NCBI RefSeq assembly: GCF_030732845.1
Contig: NZ_JASHKA010000005.1
Coordinates: 124,001-188,000, forward strand
Length of the DNA stretch: 64,000 nt
Source of the DNA: Roseibium sp. MMSF_3544
GTDB taxonomy: Bacteria > Pseudomonadota > Alphaproteobacteria > Rhizobiales > Stappiaceae
Direction: 5' to 3'
Position numbers and translations under genes: made by a program. The first letter of the stretch is position 1; every line of letters starts with the position of its first letter. The notes beneath the pieces were generated by a model. It was not told the DNA's origin, made no database searches, and worked only from the letters and a program-made list of their open reading frames with translations. Of the stretch, positions 17,175 through 26,187 are shown in pieces.

Positions 17175-17590
17175 AGAGCGGTTTGCCCGGATGTTGTGAT
17201 TGTTGATAGATGGCACCTAGGTAACCATTGGCGCCATCGTGCGCACACACTACATTCATGCGCTGTGGTGTCAATGCATTGCAGAGGTAAAATGCCAAGA
17301 AATTCGAGTATTTCTGCGCAAGATTTGCCATCTCAGTTAATAATGCCGCTCAAGACCACTACGAAAGTTGCTATTGCGACATTTGATCGGCTGCGTATCA
17401 CGCTTCGGCACTGCGCTGAAGTTAAATAAATGTAATGGTGATTTCGCGCTTCCAATGCATGCGTTTCTTCATGTGTACCAGGAAACGGACTTGGTATGTC
17501 ATCAGCCGTTGAAGCTCTAACGCGGTCTCAAGTCACACTCACCCAATCGCTCTGCGGGAAGGCAATGCGATCTAGTGAAATCTGAGTTCC
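17175..17590. other. 416-bp spacer between parE and the RhlE-type helicase gene
   Basis: No convincing gene is seen here. Close to the helicase start an imperfect inverted repeat (GATGGC at 17211-17216 with GCCATC at 17233-17238) could fold in the leader RNA. The length is compatible with an autoregulated leader, as known for some cold-shock and helicase genes, but nothing in the sequence proves it. Confidence 0.3.
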
Positions 17591-19636
17591 TTAGATGTCA
17601 AGATCGTCGGCGAACTCGGCGTTTTCCTGGATAAACCGGAAACGTGCCTCCGGTTTGTTGCCCATGAGTCTTTCAACTGTGTCGTTGGTGACACCGATTT
17701 CCATTTCATCGACGTCGACCTTGAGCATCGATCGTTTTGACGGATCCATGGTCGTTTCTTTCAACTGTGCCGGCAGCATCTCGCCAAGGCCCTTGAACCG
17801 GCCGATCTCGACCTTCGACTTCCCCTTGAAGGCTGTCTCGAGCAATTCGTCCTTGTGGGCGTCGTCTCGTGCATAAAGCGTCTTGCCGCCTTGGCTGAGT
17901 CGGTAAAGCGGAGGAACGGCGAGGTAAAGATGACCACCTCTGATCAATTCCGGCATTTCGCGGTAAAAGAATGTGATCAGCAAGGACGCAATATGGGCTC
18001 CGTCAACATCGGCATCAGTCATGATGACGATTTTTTCGTACCGCAGATCGCTTTCCCGGTATTGCGATCTGGTGCCGCACCCAAGTGCCTGAATGAGATC
18101 GGCAAGCTGCTGGTTCGCGACCAGTTTGTCCCGGCCTGCGTTCGCCACATTGAGGATTTTACCGCGCAAGGGAAGGACGGCCTGGTTCGAACGGTTTCGA
18201 GCCTGCTTCGCGGATCCGCCAGCGGAATCGCCCTCGACAATGAACAGTTCAGTTCCGTCGGACTGGTTGGCAGAACAATCGGCCAGCTTGCCCGGCAAGC
18301 GTAGTTTGCGGACCGCGGTCTTGCGCGCGACGTCTTTCTCCTGACGTCTGCGCAACCGTTCCTCGGCCCGGTCGATGACCCACTCCAGAAGTTTGTTTGC
18401 CTGGTTCGGCGACGCTGTCAGCCAGTGGTCGAAGGCGTCGCGAACCGCCGTTTCAGCGATGCGTGTTGCTTCGTTGGTCGCGAGTTTGTCCTTGGTCTGG
18501 CCAACAAACTCCGGCTCGCGGATGAAAACGGATAACATTCCGCCTGCAGAGGTCATCACATCATCGCCGGTGATGATGCTGGCTTTTTTGTTGTTCGTCA
18601 GCTCACCGTAAGCCTTCAATCCGCGCAGGAGCGCATAGCGGAACCCGGCCTCATGGGTGCCGCCCTCAGGCGTCGGGACCGTGTTGCAGTAGGAATTGAC
18701 GAACCCGTCGCCGGCAAACCAGCTAACCGCCCATTCCACAGAGCCGTGTTTTCCGGTCTTGTCGGTCCGTCCGGCAAAAATTTCCTCCACGACCCGGCGT
18801 TCAGAGGTCAGGCGTTCGGAAAGAAAATCCTTCAGGCCTCCGGGAAAGTGGAAAACAGCCTCTGTCGGCGTCGCTTCTTTTTCGGAGATCAGTTCCGGTG
18901 CACAGTGCCAGCGAATCTCGACACCACCGAAAAGATAGGCCTTTGAGCGCGCCATCTTAAGCAGCCGGGCGGGTTGAAACCTGGCTCCTTTGCCGAAGAT
19001 CTCCTGGTCGGGGCGGAACCGTACCAGAGTGCCACGACGGTTCTGCGTATCGCCGACCATCTCAAGCGAACCCTGGGCCTGGCCTCTGCGGAAAGTCTGT
19101 CGGTAGAGCTTGCGGCTCCGCGCAACCTCGACGACGAGTTCCTCAGACAAGGCATTGACCACGGACACACCGACACCGTGAAGACCGCCGGAGGTCTCAT
19201 AGACCTTGCTGTCGAATTTGCCGCCCGCATGGAGCGTGGTCATGATGACCTCGAGCGCGGATTTGTCCTTGAACTTGGGGTGCGGATCCACCGGGATACC
19301 GCGGCCATTGTCGATGATCGTCAGAAAACCGTCAGCTGACAGGGAAACATCGATCCAGGTCGCGTGACCGGCAACGGCTTCGTCCATCGAATTGTCGATG
19401 ACTTCTGCGAACAGGTGATGGAGAGCCTTTTCGTCGGTACCGCCGATATACATACCCGGCCGCCGGCGAACCGGTTCAAGTCCCTCAAGAACTTCAATGT
19501 CTGCGGCCGAATAGTCCTCTGTCACAGGGGCTGCGGCGACTGCTCGCGGCTTCCGCGGAACGGGATTGGACACCTCCTGATCCATGGGGGCCGAGACAGC
19601 CGCGTTACCGGCAAACAAATCGTCTTTCGCACTCAT
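17591..19636 (-). CDS. parE: DNA topoisomerase IV subunit B
   Basis: ParE is the ATPase subunit of topoisomerase IV, which decatenates replicated chromosomes. The 681-residue protein has the GHKL ATP site (VIDNSMDEAVAGHA, DNGRGIPVDPHPKF, SGGLHGVGVSVVNALS), the transducer domain, and the TOPRIM domain with EGDSAGGSAKQARNR and DADVDGAHI. The GARYQPLRGK-type stretch here reads VLPLRGKILNV. The short C-terminal TOPRIM tail and the overall length distinguish it from GyrB, which has a longer insertion in many bacteria. An N-terminal extension of about 40 residues is disordered. Confidence 0.93.
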   Translation of the reverse strand: MSAKDDLFAGNAAVSAPMDQEVSNPVPRKPRAVAAAPVTEDYSAADIEVLEGLEPVRRRPGMYIGGTDEKALHHLFAEVIDNSMDEAVAGHATWIDVSLSADGFLTIIDNGRGIPVDPHPKFKDKSALEVIMTTLHAGGKFDSKVYETSGGLHGVGVSVVNALSEELVVEVARSRKLYRQTFRRGQAQGSLEMVGDTQNRRGTLVRFRPDQEIFGKGARFQPARLLKMARSKAYLFGGVEIRWHCAPELISEKEATPTEAVFHFPGGLKDFLSERLTSERRVVEEIFAGRTDKTGKHGSVEWAVSWFAGDGFVNSYCNTVPTPEGGTHEAGFRYALLRGLKAYGELTNNKKASIITGDDVMTSAGGMLSVFIREPEFVGQTKDKLATNEATRIAETAVRDAFDHWLTASPNQANKLLEWVIDRAEERLRRRQEKDVARKTAVRKLRLPGKLADCSANQSDGTELFIVEGDSAGGSAKQARNRSNQAVLPLRGKILNVANAGRDKLVANQQLADLIQALGCGTRSQYRESDLRYEKIVIMTDADVDGAHIASLLITFFYREMPELIRGGHLYLAVPPLYRLSQGGKTLYARDDAHKDELLETAFKGKSKVEIGRFKGLGEMLPAQLKETTMDPSKRSMLKVDVDEMEIGVTNDTVERLMGNKPEARFRFIQENAEFADDLDI

Positions 19637-20227
19637 TCCGTATCGCCTGAGAGGTTTAATGCTCTGATTGCTGATGTTCAGCGCCGTTACCTACACCGAA
19701 TCACACTCAAGTTTGAAGGACAAATGTAGAACGGCAAAGCTTTTTGCCCTGAAGGTCCCGTTTTCAACAGGCCTGGCCGGTTACGCATCACGGAAACCGA
19801 ACATCAACCAGACTGTGCTCAACTTATGTCGCGGGGAGGTGCAAGAACAGCACAGGAATTGTGCCAATTCGGCAACACTCGCAAACAGAGTCGTGCCTGA
19901 GAGGCTTGAATGAGCATGCTGCCCATGTTCAGCCATGTTTGAGCAGCAACCGTTACGCTAAAGTTCGGTTGTCCGGCGATCGATGTATGCATTGATGGTC
20001 AGGCAGGGGCCGAAGAAGAAACCCGCAAATGGTCTCATTTGGGCCCAGAATGGCCCAACTTAGGCCGAATTGATTGGCCACCTTAGGTCACTCAAAAAAG
20101 AACCGTCTGGGTGCAACCCGACGGGATGAAGAGACAGGAAATGCGCGAGGCGCGGACAAATAAAATGGCCGTCATAGACGAGCGGCGCACCGATGAAGTT
20201 CGGCCCGCGCGTAATTGTGTGGCAGGC
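19637..20227. other. 591-bp divergent region between parE and the exoR-like gene
   Basis: No convincing gene was found. The stretch must carry the parE promoter (leftward) and the exoR-like promoter (rightward). Four GGCC cores recur at about 10-13-bp intervals between 20041 and 20080, and TGCTGC/GCAGCA flank 19917-19949 as a short inverted repeat. No known operator was recognised. Confidence 0.3.
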
Positions 20228-21085
20228 ATGCACAAGACGATTTCGATGCTCAATGGTGTTGGAAAACGGGTATCTGTGCTCGCGGTCGTGATCGCGTTGG
20301 GTCTTTGCGGCACAGCGGCGGCGTTCGACGGACAGCCGGCCCCTGACGTTGCCATTGGATCCACGGACCTGTCGCCGAGTGAGGCACTGCGCGCGGGAGC
20401 GCGGCAGTACTATTCGGGCGACAAGGAAGGTGCCCTGCATTCTCTTCAATACGCTGCTGAAAACGGTCAGCCCATGGCCGCCTGGAAACTTGGCGAGATG
20501 TACTCCAAGGGTGACGGCGTCCAGGAAGATGACTTCAAGGCGTTCCAATATTACAGCCAGATCGTCCGTGAACACGGTGAAGACAGTCCGAATGCACCCG
20601 ATGCACCGTTCGTTTCAAGCGCGTTTGTCGCTCTGGGAACGTATTACCTGAACGGGATTGAAGGCGCCGTTCCAAAGAACGAAGCCCAGGCCCGGCAGGT
20701 TTTCACCCATGCGGCGTCCTATTTCGGTGATGCGGATGCGCAATATGAACTTGGCAGGATGTATCAGGACAATAACAGCCGCATGGCAGTTCGCTGGTAC
20801 AATCTTGCGGCCTTGAAAGGGCATGTCGGCGCACAGGCAAGACTTGGCGAAACCTTGTTTATGATCGGCTCTTCCGATCGGAAAAAAGCGCGTGGTCTCA
20901 TGTGGTTGACTGTGGCGCGAGAGCAGGCAAGCGGCGTGGATGCCGGCTGGATCAACACCATGCACGAGCAGTATTTTGCGGTTTCCTCCGAACCCGTCCG
21001 CCAGAAGGCGCGCTCCCTGGCTGATGGCTGGATAGAGCAGAATCGGCCGGACATGTTCACAGCGCAGCAGCTCGAAACCCAGTAG
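20228..21085 (+). CDS. exoR: ExoR-like periplasmic Sel1-repeat protein
   Basis: The 285-residue product has a signal peptide (MHKTISMLNGVGKRVSV then a hydrophobic stretch, cleavage near TAAAFDG) and tandem Sel1-like helical repeats, including YAAENGQPMAAWKLGEMYSKGDGVQEDDFKAFQYYSQI and YELGRMYQD. This layout and the repeat wording match ExoR of Sinorhizobium, the periplasmic inhibitor of the ExoS-ChvI two-component system that governs exopolysaccharide, motility and acid response. The frame is open to 20111; the start is set at the signal peptide, but ATG 20150 with AGGA upstream cannot be excluded. No exoS/chvI genes are in the window. Confidence 0.75.
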   Translation: MHKTISMLNGVGKRVSVLAVVIALGLCGTAAAFDGQPAPDVAIGSTDLSPSEALRAGARQYYSGDKEGALHSLQYAAENGQPMAAWKLGEMYSKGDGVQEDDFKAFQYYSQIVREHGEDSPNAPDAPFVSSAFVALGTYYLNGIEGAVPKNEAQARQVFTHAASYFGDADAQYELGRMYQDNNSRMAVRWYNLAALKGHVGAQARLGETLFMIGSSDRKKARGLMWLTVAREQASGVDAGWINTMHEQYFAVSSEPVRQKARSLADGWIEQNRPDMFTAQQLETQ

Positions 21086-21143
21086 CCTAAGGTCTGCGTC
21101 TGCGGCTCAGTTCCAGCAATCAGATGCTTGTGTATTTGGCGTC

Positions 21144-21590
21144 CTAGCCGAGGTCGACGCCATTTGAAGTCGGGCCAACCTCTCCTGGCGTGGGCCGGGT
21201 CGGCATCATATCTACTGGTTCAAGATCTTCCGCATCAAGTTTGGAAAACGGGCAGGGGGCATTGCTGATCTTCCAGGACGTGTTGTTCAGGACCATCGAA
21301 CAGGTCGCCATCTTCAGGCCGTTGGGGCTCTTCAGACAGATCGATTCTCCAATACCGTAGTCTTCACCCTGGTAGCGGCAGGTGCAGGAAACGTTCTGGG
21401 CAAGCGCTGTCGTCTGGAAGAACAGCACCAGCGCCGATCCGGCCAGTAACTTCTTGAAAAAATTGCCAAATGAAGATTGTTCGGCGACCGCGCAGGAAGC
21501 CGGATTTGGCGTTGGTCCGCTTTGTGTTAGCGCGGACAGGATATGTCGAAGCGTTATCCCATTACTGAAAAGATTAGCACGGAGAAGCAT
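21144..21590 (-). CDS. Small exported cysteine-rich protein of unknown function
   Basis: The product (up to 148 residues) contains a clear export signal (FFKKLLAGSALVLFFQTTALAQ) followed by a short mature part with five cysteines (VSCTCRYQG, SICLKS, ATCSMV, APCPFS), suggesting disulfides in the periplasm, and a proline-rich tail. The start is uncertain: ATG 21590 has AGGA adjacent but gives an unusually long n-region of about 40 residues, and no closer ATG exists. It follows xth on the same strand by 83 nt and converges with the exoR-like gene. I do not recognise the family. Confidence 0.6.
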   Translation of the reverse strand: MLLRANLFSNGITLRHILSALTQSGPTPNPASCAVAEQSSFGNFFKKLLAGSALVLFFQTTALAQNVSCTCRYQGEDYGIGESICLKSPNGLKMATCSMVLNNTSWKISNAPCPFSKLDAEDLEPVDMMPTRPTPGEVGPTSNGVDLG

Positions 21591-21673
21591 TCCTGCAAGT
21601 GTGCAGCGCGACAACACCGCTGCCTGATTATGTCCGGCTGGGTAAATTGCCTGCCGTGAATGCCGCGACGGTA

Positions 21674-22456
21674 TCAGGCCGCGAGCTGCACCCAGACCGG
21701 CACATGGTCGGACGGCTTTTCCCATCCGCGCACATGTTTGTCGATGCCGCAGCCGCTCATGAGATCGGTCGCTTGTGGCGACATCAGGATATGATCGATC
21801 CGGATGCCGTTGTTTTTCTGCCAGGCACCGGCCTGATAATCCCAGAACGTGTAGGTTTCGTCTGCCTCGGTGCAGGCGCGGACTGCTTCGGTAAAGCCTA
21901 AATGGGTGAGAGATCGGAAGCGTTGCCGGCTTTCGGGCTGAAACAGGGCGTCGTCGACCCAGTTTTGCGGGTTCCGCGCGTCGACCGGGTCGGGAATGAC
22001 ATTGTAGTCTCCCAGCAGCAGATAGGCGCTTTCCTCCCGCAGCCTTGCTTCGGCATGTTCAAGCAGTCGATCCATCCAGGCAAGTTTATAGGGAAACTTC
22101 TCGGTCCCGAGCGGATTTCCGTTGGGCAGGTAGAGACAACCGAACCGGACGGACCCGGTATCGGTTGAAACACTCGCTTCGATGAAACGCGCCTGTTCGT
22201 CACTCTCGTCGCCCGGCAGACGGCGCTCAACGTCTTCCAGCGGCTGCTTGGAGAGGATCGCGACGCCGTTGAAACCCTTCTGTCCATGCGTTTCGACATT
22301 GTAGCCGAGGTCTTCAAAGGGCTGACGTGGGAAATTCTCGTCGACCGATTTGATTTCCTGAAGGCAAGCGACATCCGGAGAGGCTTCCTTCAACCAATCC
22401 TGGACCGTGTCGATGCGCGCCTTGACGCCGTTGATGTTCCAGGTCGCAATTTTCAT
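21674..22456 (-). CDS. xthA: Exodeoxyribonuclease III
   Basis: An AP endonuclease/3'-5' exonuclease of base excision repair, 260 residues. The EEP-fold motifs are complete: MKIATWNINGVKAR, CLQEIKS (metal-binding Glu), GCLYLPNGNP, LLGDYNVIPD, and the terminal GIRIDHILMSP and KPSDHVPVWVQL with the catalytic Asp-His. It is the second gene of a leftward erpA-xth pair and is followed by the small secreted protein gene. Confidence 0.94.
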   Translation of the reverse strand: MKIATWNINGVKARIDTVQDWLKEASPDVACLQEIKSVDENFPRQPFEDLGYNVETHGQKGFNGVAILSKQPLEDVERRLPGDESDEQARFIEASVSTDTGSVRFGCLYLPNGNPLGTEKFPYKLAWMDRLLEHAEARLREESAYLLLGDYNVIPDPVDARNPQNWVDDALFQPESRQRFRSLTHLGFTEAVRACTEADETYTFWDYQAGAWQKNNGIRIDHILMSPQATDLMSGCGIDKHVRGWEKPSDHVPVWVQLAA

Positions 22457-22541
22457 CGGTCAGACTGCCTCGTTTCCCATCCCGCCCGATGACACGGATG
22501 GGAGCAAATAGGTTTCGTTCTGCGGCGAATGTCAGCCGGTA

Positions 22542-22883
22542 TCAGATTGTGAAACTCGTCCCGCAACCACATCCAGCGACTGCGTGCGGATTGTTGATCT
22601 GAAAGGACTGTCCGATCAGGTCATCGACGAAATCAATCTCGGACCCGCCCATGTACTGCAGGGAAACGGAATCAATCAGCACGGTGGCGCCTGGCTTTTC
22701 AATCACCAGGTCGTCGTCTTCCACGGAATTGACGACGTCATATTTGTACTGCAGCCCTGAACATCCGCCGCCTTCGACGCTGACGCGCAACATGCTGCCA
22801 TCAGGTTCCTTCGACAATATTCTGGCAATGCGCTTGGCAGCGCGTTCGCTGACTGTTACTCGATTTTCAAGTGTTTCGGTCAT
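22542..22883 (-). CDS. erpA: Iron-sulfur insertion protein ErpA
   Basis: An A-type Fe-S carrier of 113 residues with the three ligand cysteines in GGGCSGLQYKYD and the C-terminal AGCGCGTSF. ErpA passes clusters to essential enzymes such as those of isoprenoid synthesis. It is identified as ErpA rather than SufA by its SGLQYKY motif and by its place opposite dgt, a conserved rhizobial arrangement. It complements sufA of the suf operon 9 kb away. Confidence 0.92.
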   Translation of the reverse strand: MTETLENRVTVSERAAKRIARILSKEPDGSMLRVSVEGGGCSGLQYKYDVVNSVEDDDLVIEKPGATVLIDSVSLQYMGGSEIDFVDDLIGQSFQINNPHAVAGCGCGTSFTI

Positions 22884-23008
22884 GGTCTACCGACTCGCTT
22901 AGTCTCTTGCCTGTCGCCAAGAGTGTGAAACATGATTTATTCAGATAAGTAAGTTTTGAAGCCGCCCGCGTCAATCTGCGGTGTTCGGCCAGGACGGGTG
23001 AAAGTGTT

Positions 23009-24247
23009 GTGAACGGTGACGGCGCGCAAATGAAGACGGAAATTGGTTTCGGGGCGCAGACCCGGGCCGACTACGCAGAAAACCCGTTCCAGAGCAGGGG
23101 ACGGTTGTTTCCCGAGCCGGAAAGTCCGACGAGGACGCCGTTTCAGCGCGATCGCGACCGGATAATCCATTCTTCCGCCTTCCGCCGCCTGAAACACAAG
23201 ACCCAGGTTTTTGTCTATCACGAGGGTGACCATTTCCGGACGCGTCTGACACACACGATCGAAGTGTCCCAAATCGCGCGCTCGTTGGCGCGTGCTCTGC
23301 GCCTTGACGAGGATCTCGCAGAGTGCCTTGCCCTGTCTCACGACCTTGGCCACACCCCGTTCGGGCACGAAGGCGAGGATGTCATGCATGACTGCATGGA
23401 ACCGTTCGGAGGCTTCGATCACAATGCGCAATCGCTGCGCGTCGTGACGCATCTGGAGCAGCGTTATGCGGAATTCGACGGATTGAACCTGGCCTGGGAA
23501 ACATTGGAAGGGCTTGTAAAACACAACGGACCACTGGTGGACCGGGACGGCAAACCGTTGGGCAAATTCAAGGGCAGCGAACTCCCGTTTGCAATCAGGG
23601 AATATGCAGCGCGGCAGGATCTATTGCTTGAAACCTGGCCGGGCGGGGAAGCCCAGGCTGCCGCGATTGCTGATGACATTGCCTATGATGCGCATGATCT
23701 GGACGACGGATTGCGGGCTGGCCTGTTCGCGATCGAGGACATGCGCGGCGTGCCGTTTCTTGCAGATATTCTGAGCGAAGTGGACGGCAAGTATCCCGGT
23801 CTTGAAGAAGGGCGCCGGATCCACGAAATCGTGCGCAGGTCAATCACCAGAATGGTCGAGGATGTCATCCGGGAGGCCGTTTCCAATCTATCTGAACTCA
23901 ATCCGAAGAGTGCCCAGGACATCAGGATGGCAAGGCGAGGCATGATCGGTTTTTCGGCTGACATGGCTCAGGCTGAAAAGGAAGTGAAGAAGTTTCTTTT
24001 TTCCCACGTCTACCGGCATGAAGACGTGTTGGCGGTGCGCAGGTTGGTATCCCGCGTCGTGCGGGACTTGTTTCAGAAATTCATGTCCGACCCGGAACTG
24101 ATGCCGTCGCCCTGGAACCAGGGGCTCCACGGATCTGGCGAGACGGAGGTCGCCAGAAGAATTTGCGATTACATTGCCGGCATGACCGACCGCTATGCAA
24201 TAGAAGAGCATCGCAGATTGTTTGACGACACTCCCGATTTAGGGTAG
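23009..24247 (+). CDS. dgt: dGTPase-like HD-domain triphosphohydrolase
   Basis: A deoxyguanosinetriphosphate triphosphohydrolase-like protein of 412 residues. The HD metal-binding residues appear in [15 protein letters not shown] and [16 protein letters not shown], with a further Asp in [17 protein letters not shown]. Family members hydrolyse dNTPs to nucleosides and triphosphate. The frame starts with GTG at 23009, with GGTGAAAG upstream; ATG 23030 ([10 protein letters not shown]) is an alternative. It diverges from erpA and precedes argS by 97 nt. Confidence 0.92.
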   Translation: MNGDGAQMKTEIGFGAQTRADYAENPFQSRGRLFPEPESPTRTPFQRDRDRIIHSSAFRRLKHKTQVFVYHEGDHFRTRLTHTIEVSQIARSLARALRLDEDLAECLALSHDLGHTPFGHEGEDVMHDCMEPFGGFDHNAQSLRVVTHLEQRYAEFDGLNLAWETLEGLVKHNGPLVDRDGKPLGKFKGSELPFAIREYAARQDLLLETWPGGEAQAAAIADDIAYDAHDLDDGLRAGLFAIEDMRGVPFLADILSEVDGKYPGLEEGRRIHEIVRRSITRMVEDVIREAVSNLSELNPKSAQDIRMARRGMIGFSADMAQAEKEVKKFLFSHVYRHEDVLAVRRLVSRVVRDLFQKFMSDPELMPSPWNQGLHGSGETEVARRICDYIAGMTDRYAIEEHRRLFDDTPDLG

Positions 24248-24344
24248 GCGCTTGATCAACTTCACAGCCCTGTCGCGCCGGAGGAGAAATCCATCGAGCG
24301 CCCGGGGGTTTTGTGTTTGAAAGACCAAATCAGACCGGTGCTCA

Positions 24345-26114
24345 ATGAACATTTTTGCGGACTTCACGCAACGCGTAAAAAAAACACTACAAAGCCTTGA
24401 TCTAAAGGATGCAAATGGAGCTTCACCGGACTTGTCACGTGTCGTTGTTGAAGCGCCGAGAGATCCGGCGCACGGAGACTTCGCCACGAATGCTGCAATG
24501 GTTTTGGCAAAGCCACTTGGAATGAAGCCGCGTGATCTGGCCGAAAAACTTGTCACTGAACTCAACCATGACCCTGATATCACCGAAACGACCATTGCCG
24601 GTCCGGGGTTCATCAACCTGCGGGTTGCCCCGATCGTATGGCAGCGGATTTTGGGCAGTATTCTCAATCTCGGCCAGGACTTTGGCGCAGTCGCAAGGAC
24701 GCCGCAGCCAAAGGTCAACGTGGAGTACGTGTCCGCCAATCCCACAGGCCCGATGCATGTCGGACATATCCGTGGCGCGGTTGTTGGCGACGCCCTCGCC
24801 AATTTGCTGGGCTTCGCCGGCAACGAGGTGGTCAAGGAGTATTATATCAACGACGCCGGCTCGCAGATCGACACGCTCGCACGCAGCGCATTCCTCAGAT
24901 ATCGCGAGGCGTTGGGGGAAGATATCGGTGACATACCCGCGGGTCTTTATCCGGGGGACTACTTGAAGCCTGTCGGCAGTCTGCTGGCTGAAAAATTCGG
25001 CGATACTCTGAAGGGCCAGCCAGAAGCTGAGTGGCTGCCGGTTGTCAAAAACGCGGCAATTGATGCAATGCTTGATCTGATCCGCGCAGACCTGGCCGCG
25101 CTCGGAGTGAAGCACGAGCTCTTCTATTCCGAAAGAACCCTGCACGAAAAGGACGGCGTAAACGGCTCGAAGATCGACGTGATGCTGGACGGTTTGCGTG
25201 AAAAGGGTCTGATTTATCAGGGCACTCTGCCACCGCCCAAGGGACAGGTGCCCGAGGACTGGGAAGACAGGGAACAGACGCTTTTCCGGGCCAGCGACTT
25301 TGGCGATGATACGGATCGCGCTCTCAAGAAGTCAGACGGCTCGTACACCTATTTCGCCGCAGATGTCGCCTATTTCCAGGACAAGTTCGAACGCGGCTTT
25401 GACGAGACAATTTACGTCTTGGGCGCCGATCATGGCGGCTACGCGAAGAGACTGGAGGCCGTCGGAAAAGCTATTTCGGGTGGCAAGACGGAGGTAATCG
25501 TCAGGTTCTGCCAGCTTGTGAAGCTGATGCGCGATGGTGAGCCGGTCAAGATGTCGAAGCGTTCGGGAGACTTTATCACCCTGCGTGAAGTCGTCGACGA
25601 AGTCGGACCGGATCCCGTCAGATTCATGATGCTCTATCGGAAGAACGATGCTCCGCTCGATTTCGATTTCAAGAAGGTAACTGAACAATCAAAGGACAAT
25701 CCCGTCTTTTACGTGCAATACGGACATGCCAGGTGCCGGTCTGTTTTGCGTCAGGCGGCGGAAGAGTTGCCGGATCTGGACGCCAGGGACGATGCCCTGT
25801 CAACGGCGGACTTCACGCTGCTGGAGGACAGTGGCGAGCTCGAATTGATCGCAAAGATGGCGGAGTGGCCCAAAGTGGTGAACGCGGCGGCCGAAACACA
25901 CGAACCACACAGAATCGCATTTTATCTACATGAACTGGCAAGTTCTCTGCACGGGCACTGGAATAGAGGCAAGGAAATGCCGCATTTACGTTTTATTGAC
26001 GCCGGTAACTCGAAATTAACCCTGGCACGTCTTGCATTGGTTCGTGCAATATCTTTGGTGCTCGCTTCAGGTCTTTCGATTCTCGGTGTCAACGCCCCTG
26101 AAGAAATGCGCTAA
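24345..26114 (+). CDS. argS: Arginyl-tRNA synthetase
   Basis: ArgS attaches arginine to its tRNA. The 589-residue enzyme has the N-terminal Add-1 domain ([17 protein letters not shown]), the HIGH-type motif HVGH in [14 protein letters not shown], a KMSKRSG sequence in the KMSKS position, and the C-terminal DALR anticodon-binding domain (YVQYGHARC onward). Length is typical. It lies between dgt and the SPOR-domain gene, as in other Hyphomicrobiales. Confidence 0.96.
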   Translation: MNIFADFTQRVKKTLQSLDLKDANGASPDLSRVVVEAPRDPAHGDFATNAAMVLAKPLGMKPRDLAEKLVTELNHDPDITETTIAGPGFINLRVAPIVWQRILGSILNLGQDFGAVARTPQPKVNVEYVSANPTGPMHVGHIRGAVVGDALANLLGFAGNEVVKEYYINDAGSQIDTLARSAFLRYREALGEDIGDIPAGLYPGDYLKPVGSLLAEKFGDTLKGQPEAEWLPVVKNAAIDAMLDLIRADLAALGVKHELFYSERTLHEKDGVNGSKIDVMLDGLREKGLIYQGTLPPPKGQVPEDWEDREQTLFRASDFGDDTDRALKKSDGSYTYFAADVAYFQDKFERGFDETIYVLGADHGGYAKRLEAVGKAISGGKTEVIVRFCQLVKLMRDGEPVKMSKRSGDFITLREVVDEVGPDPVRFMMLYRKNDAPLDFDFKKVTEQSKDNPVFYVQYGHARCRSVLRQAAEELPDLDARDDALSTADFTLLEDSGELELIAKMAEWPKVVNAAAETHEPHRIAFYLHELASSLHGHWNRGKEMPHLRFIDAGNSKLTLARLALVRAISLVLASGLSILGVNAPEEMR

Positions 26115-26187
26115 CAAATTAACGTGGCCGACCGCGTCGTAGGTAGCAAGACGCAACGGTGGAACTGAACCGGTTTTCGTAAAGCAC

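Noticed and set aside
19668..19913. An 81-codon plus-strand frame in the parE-exoR interval
   Set aside because: It has no motif, no Shine-Dalgarno and overlaps the presumed parE promoter.
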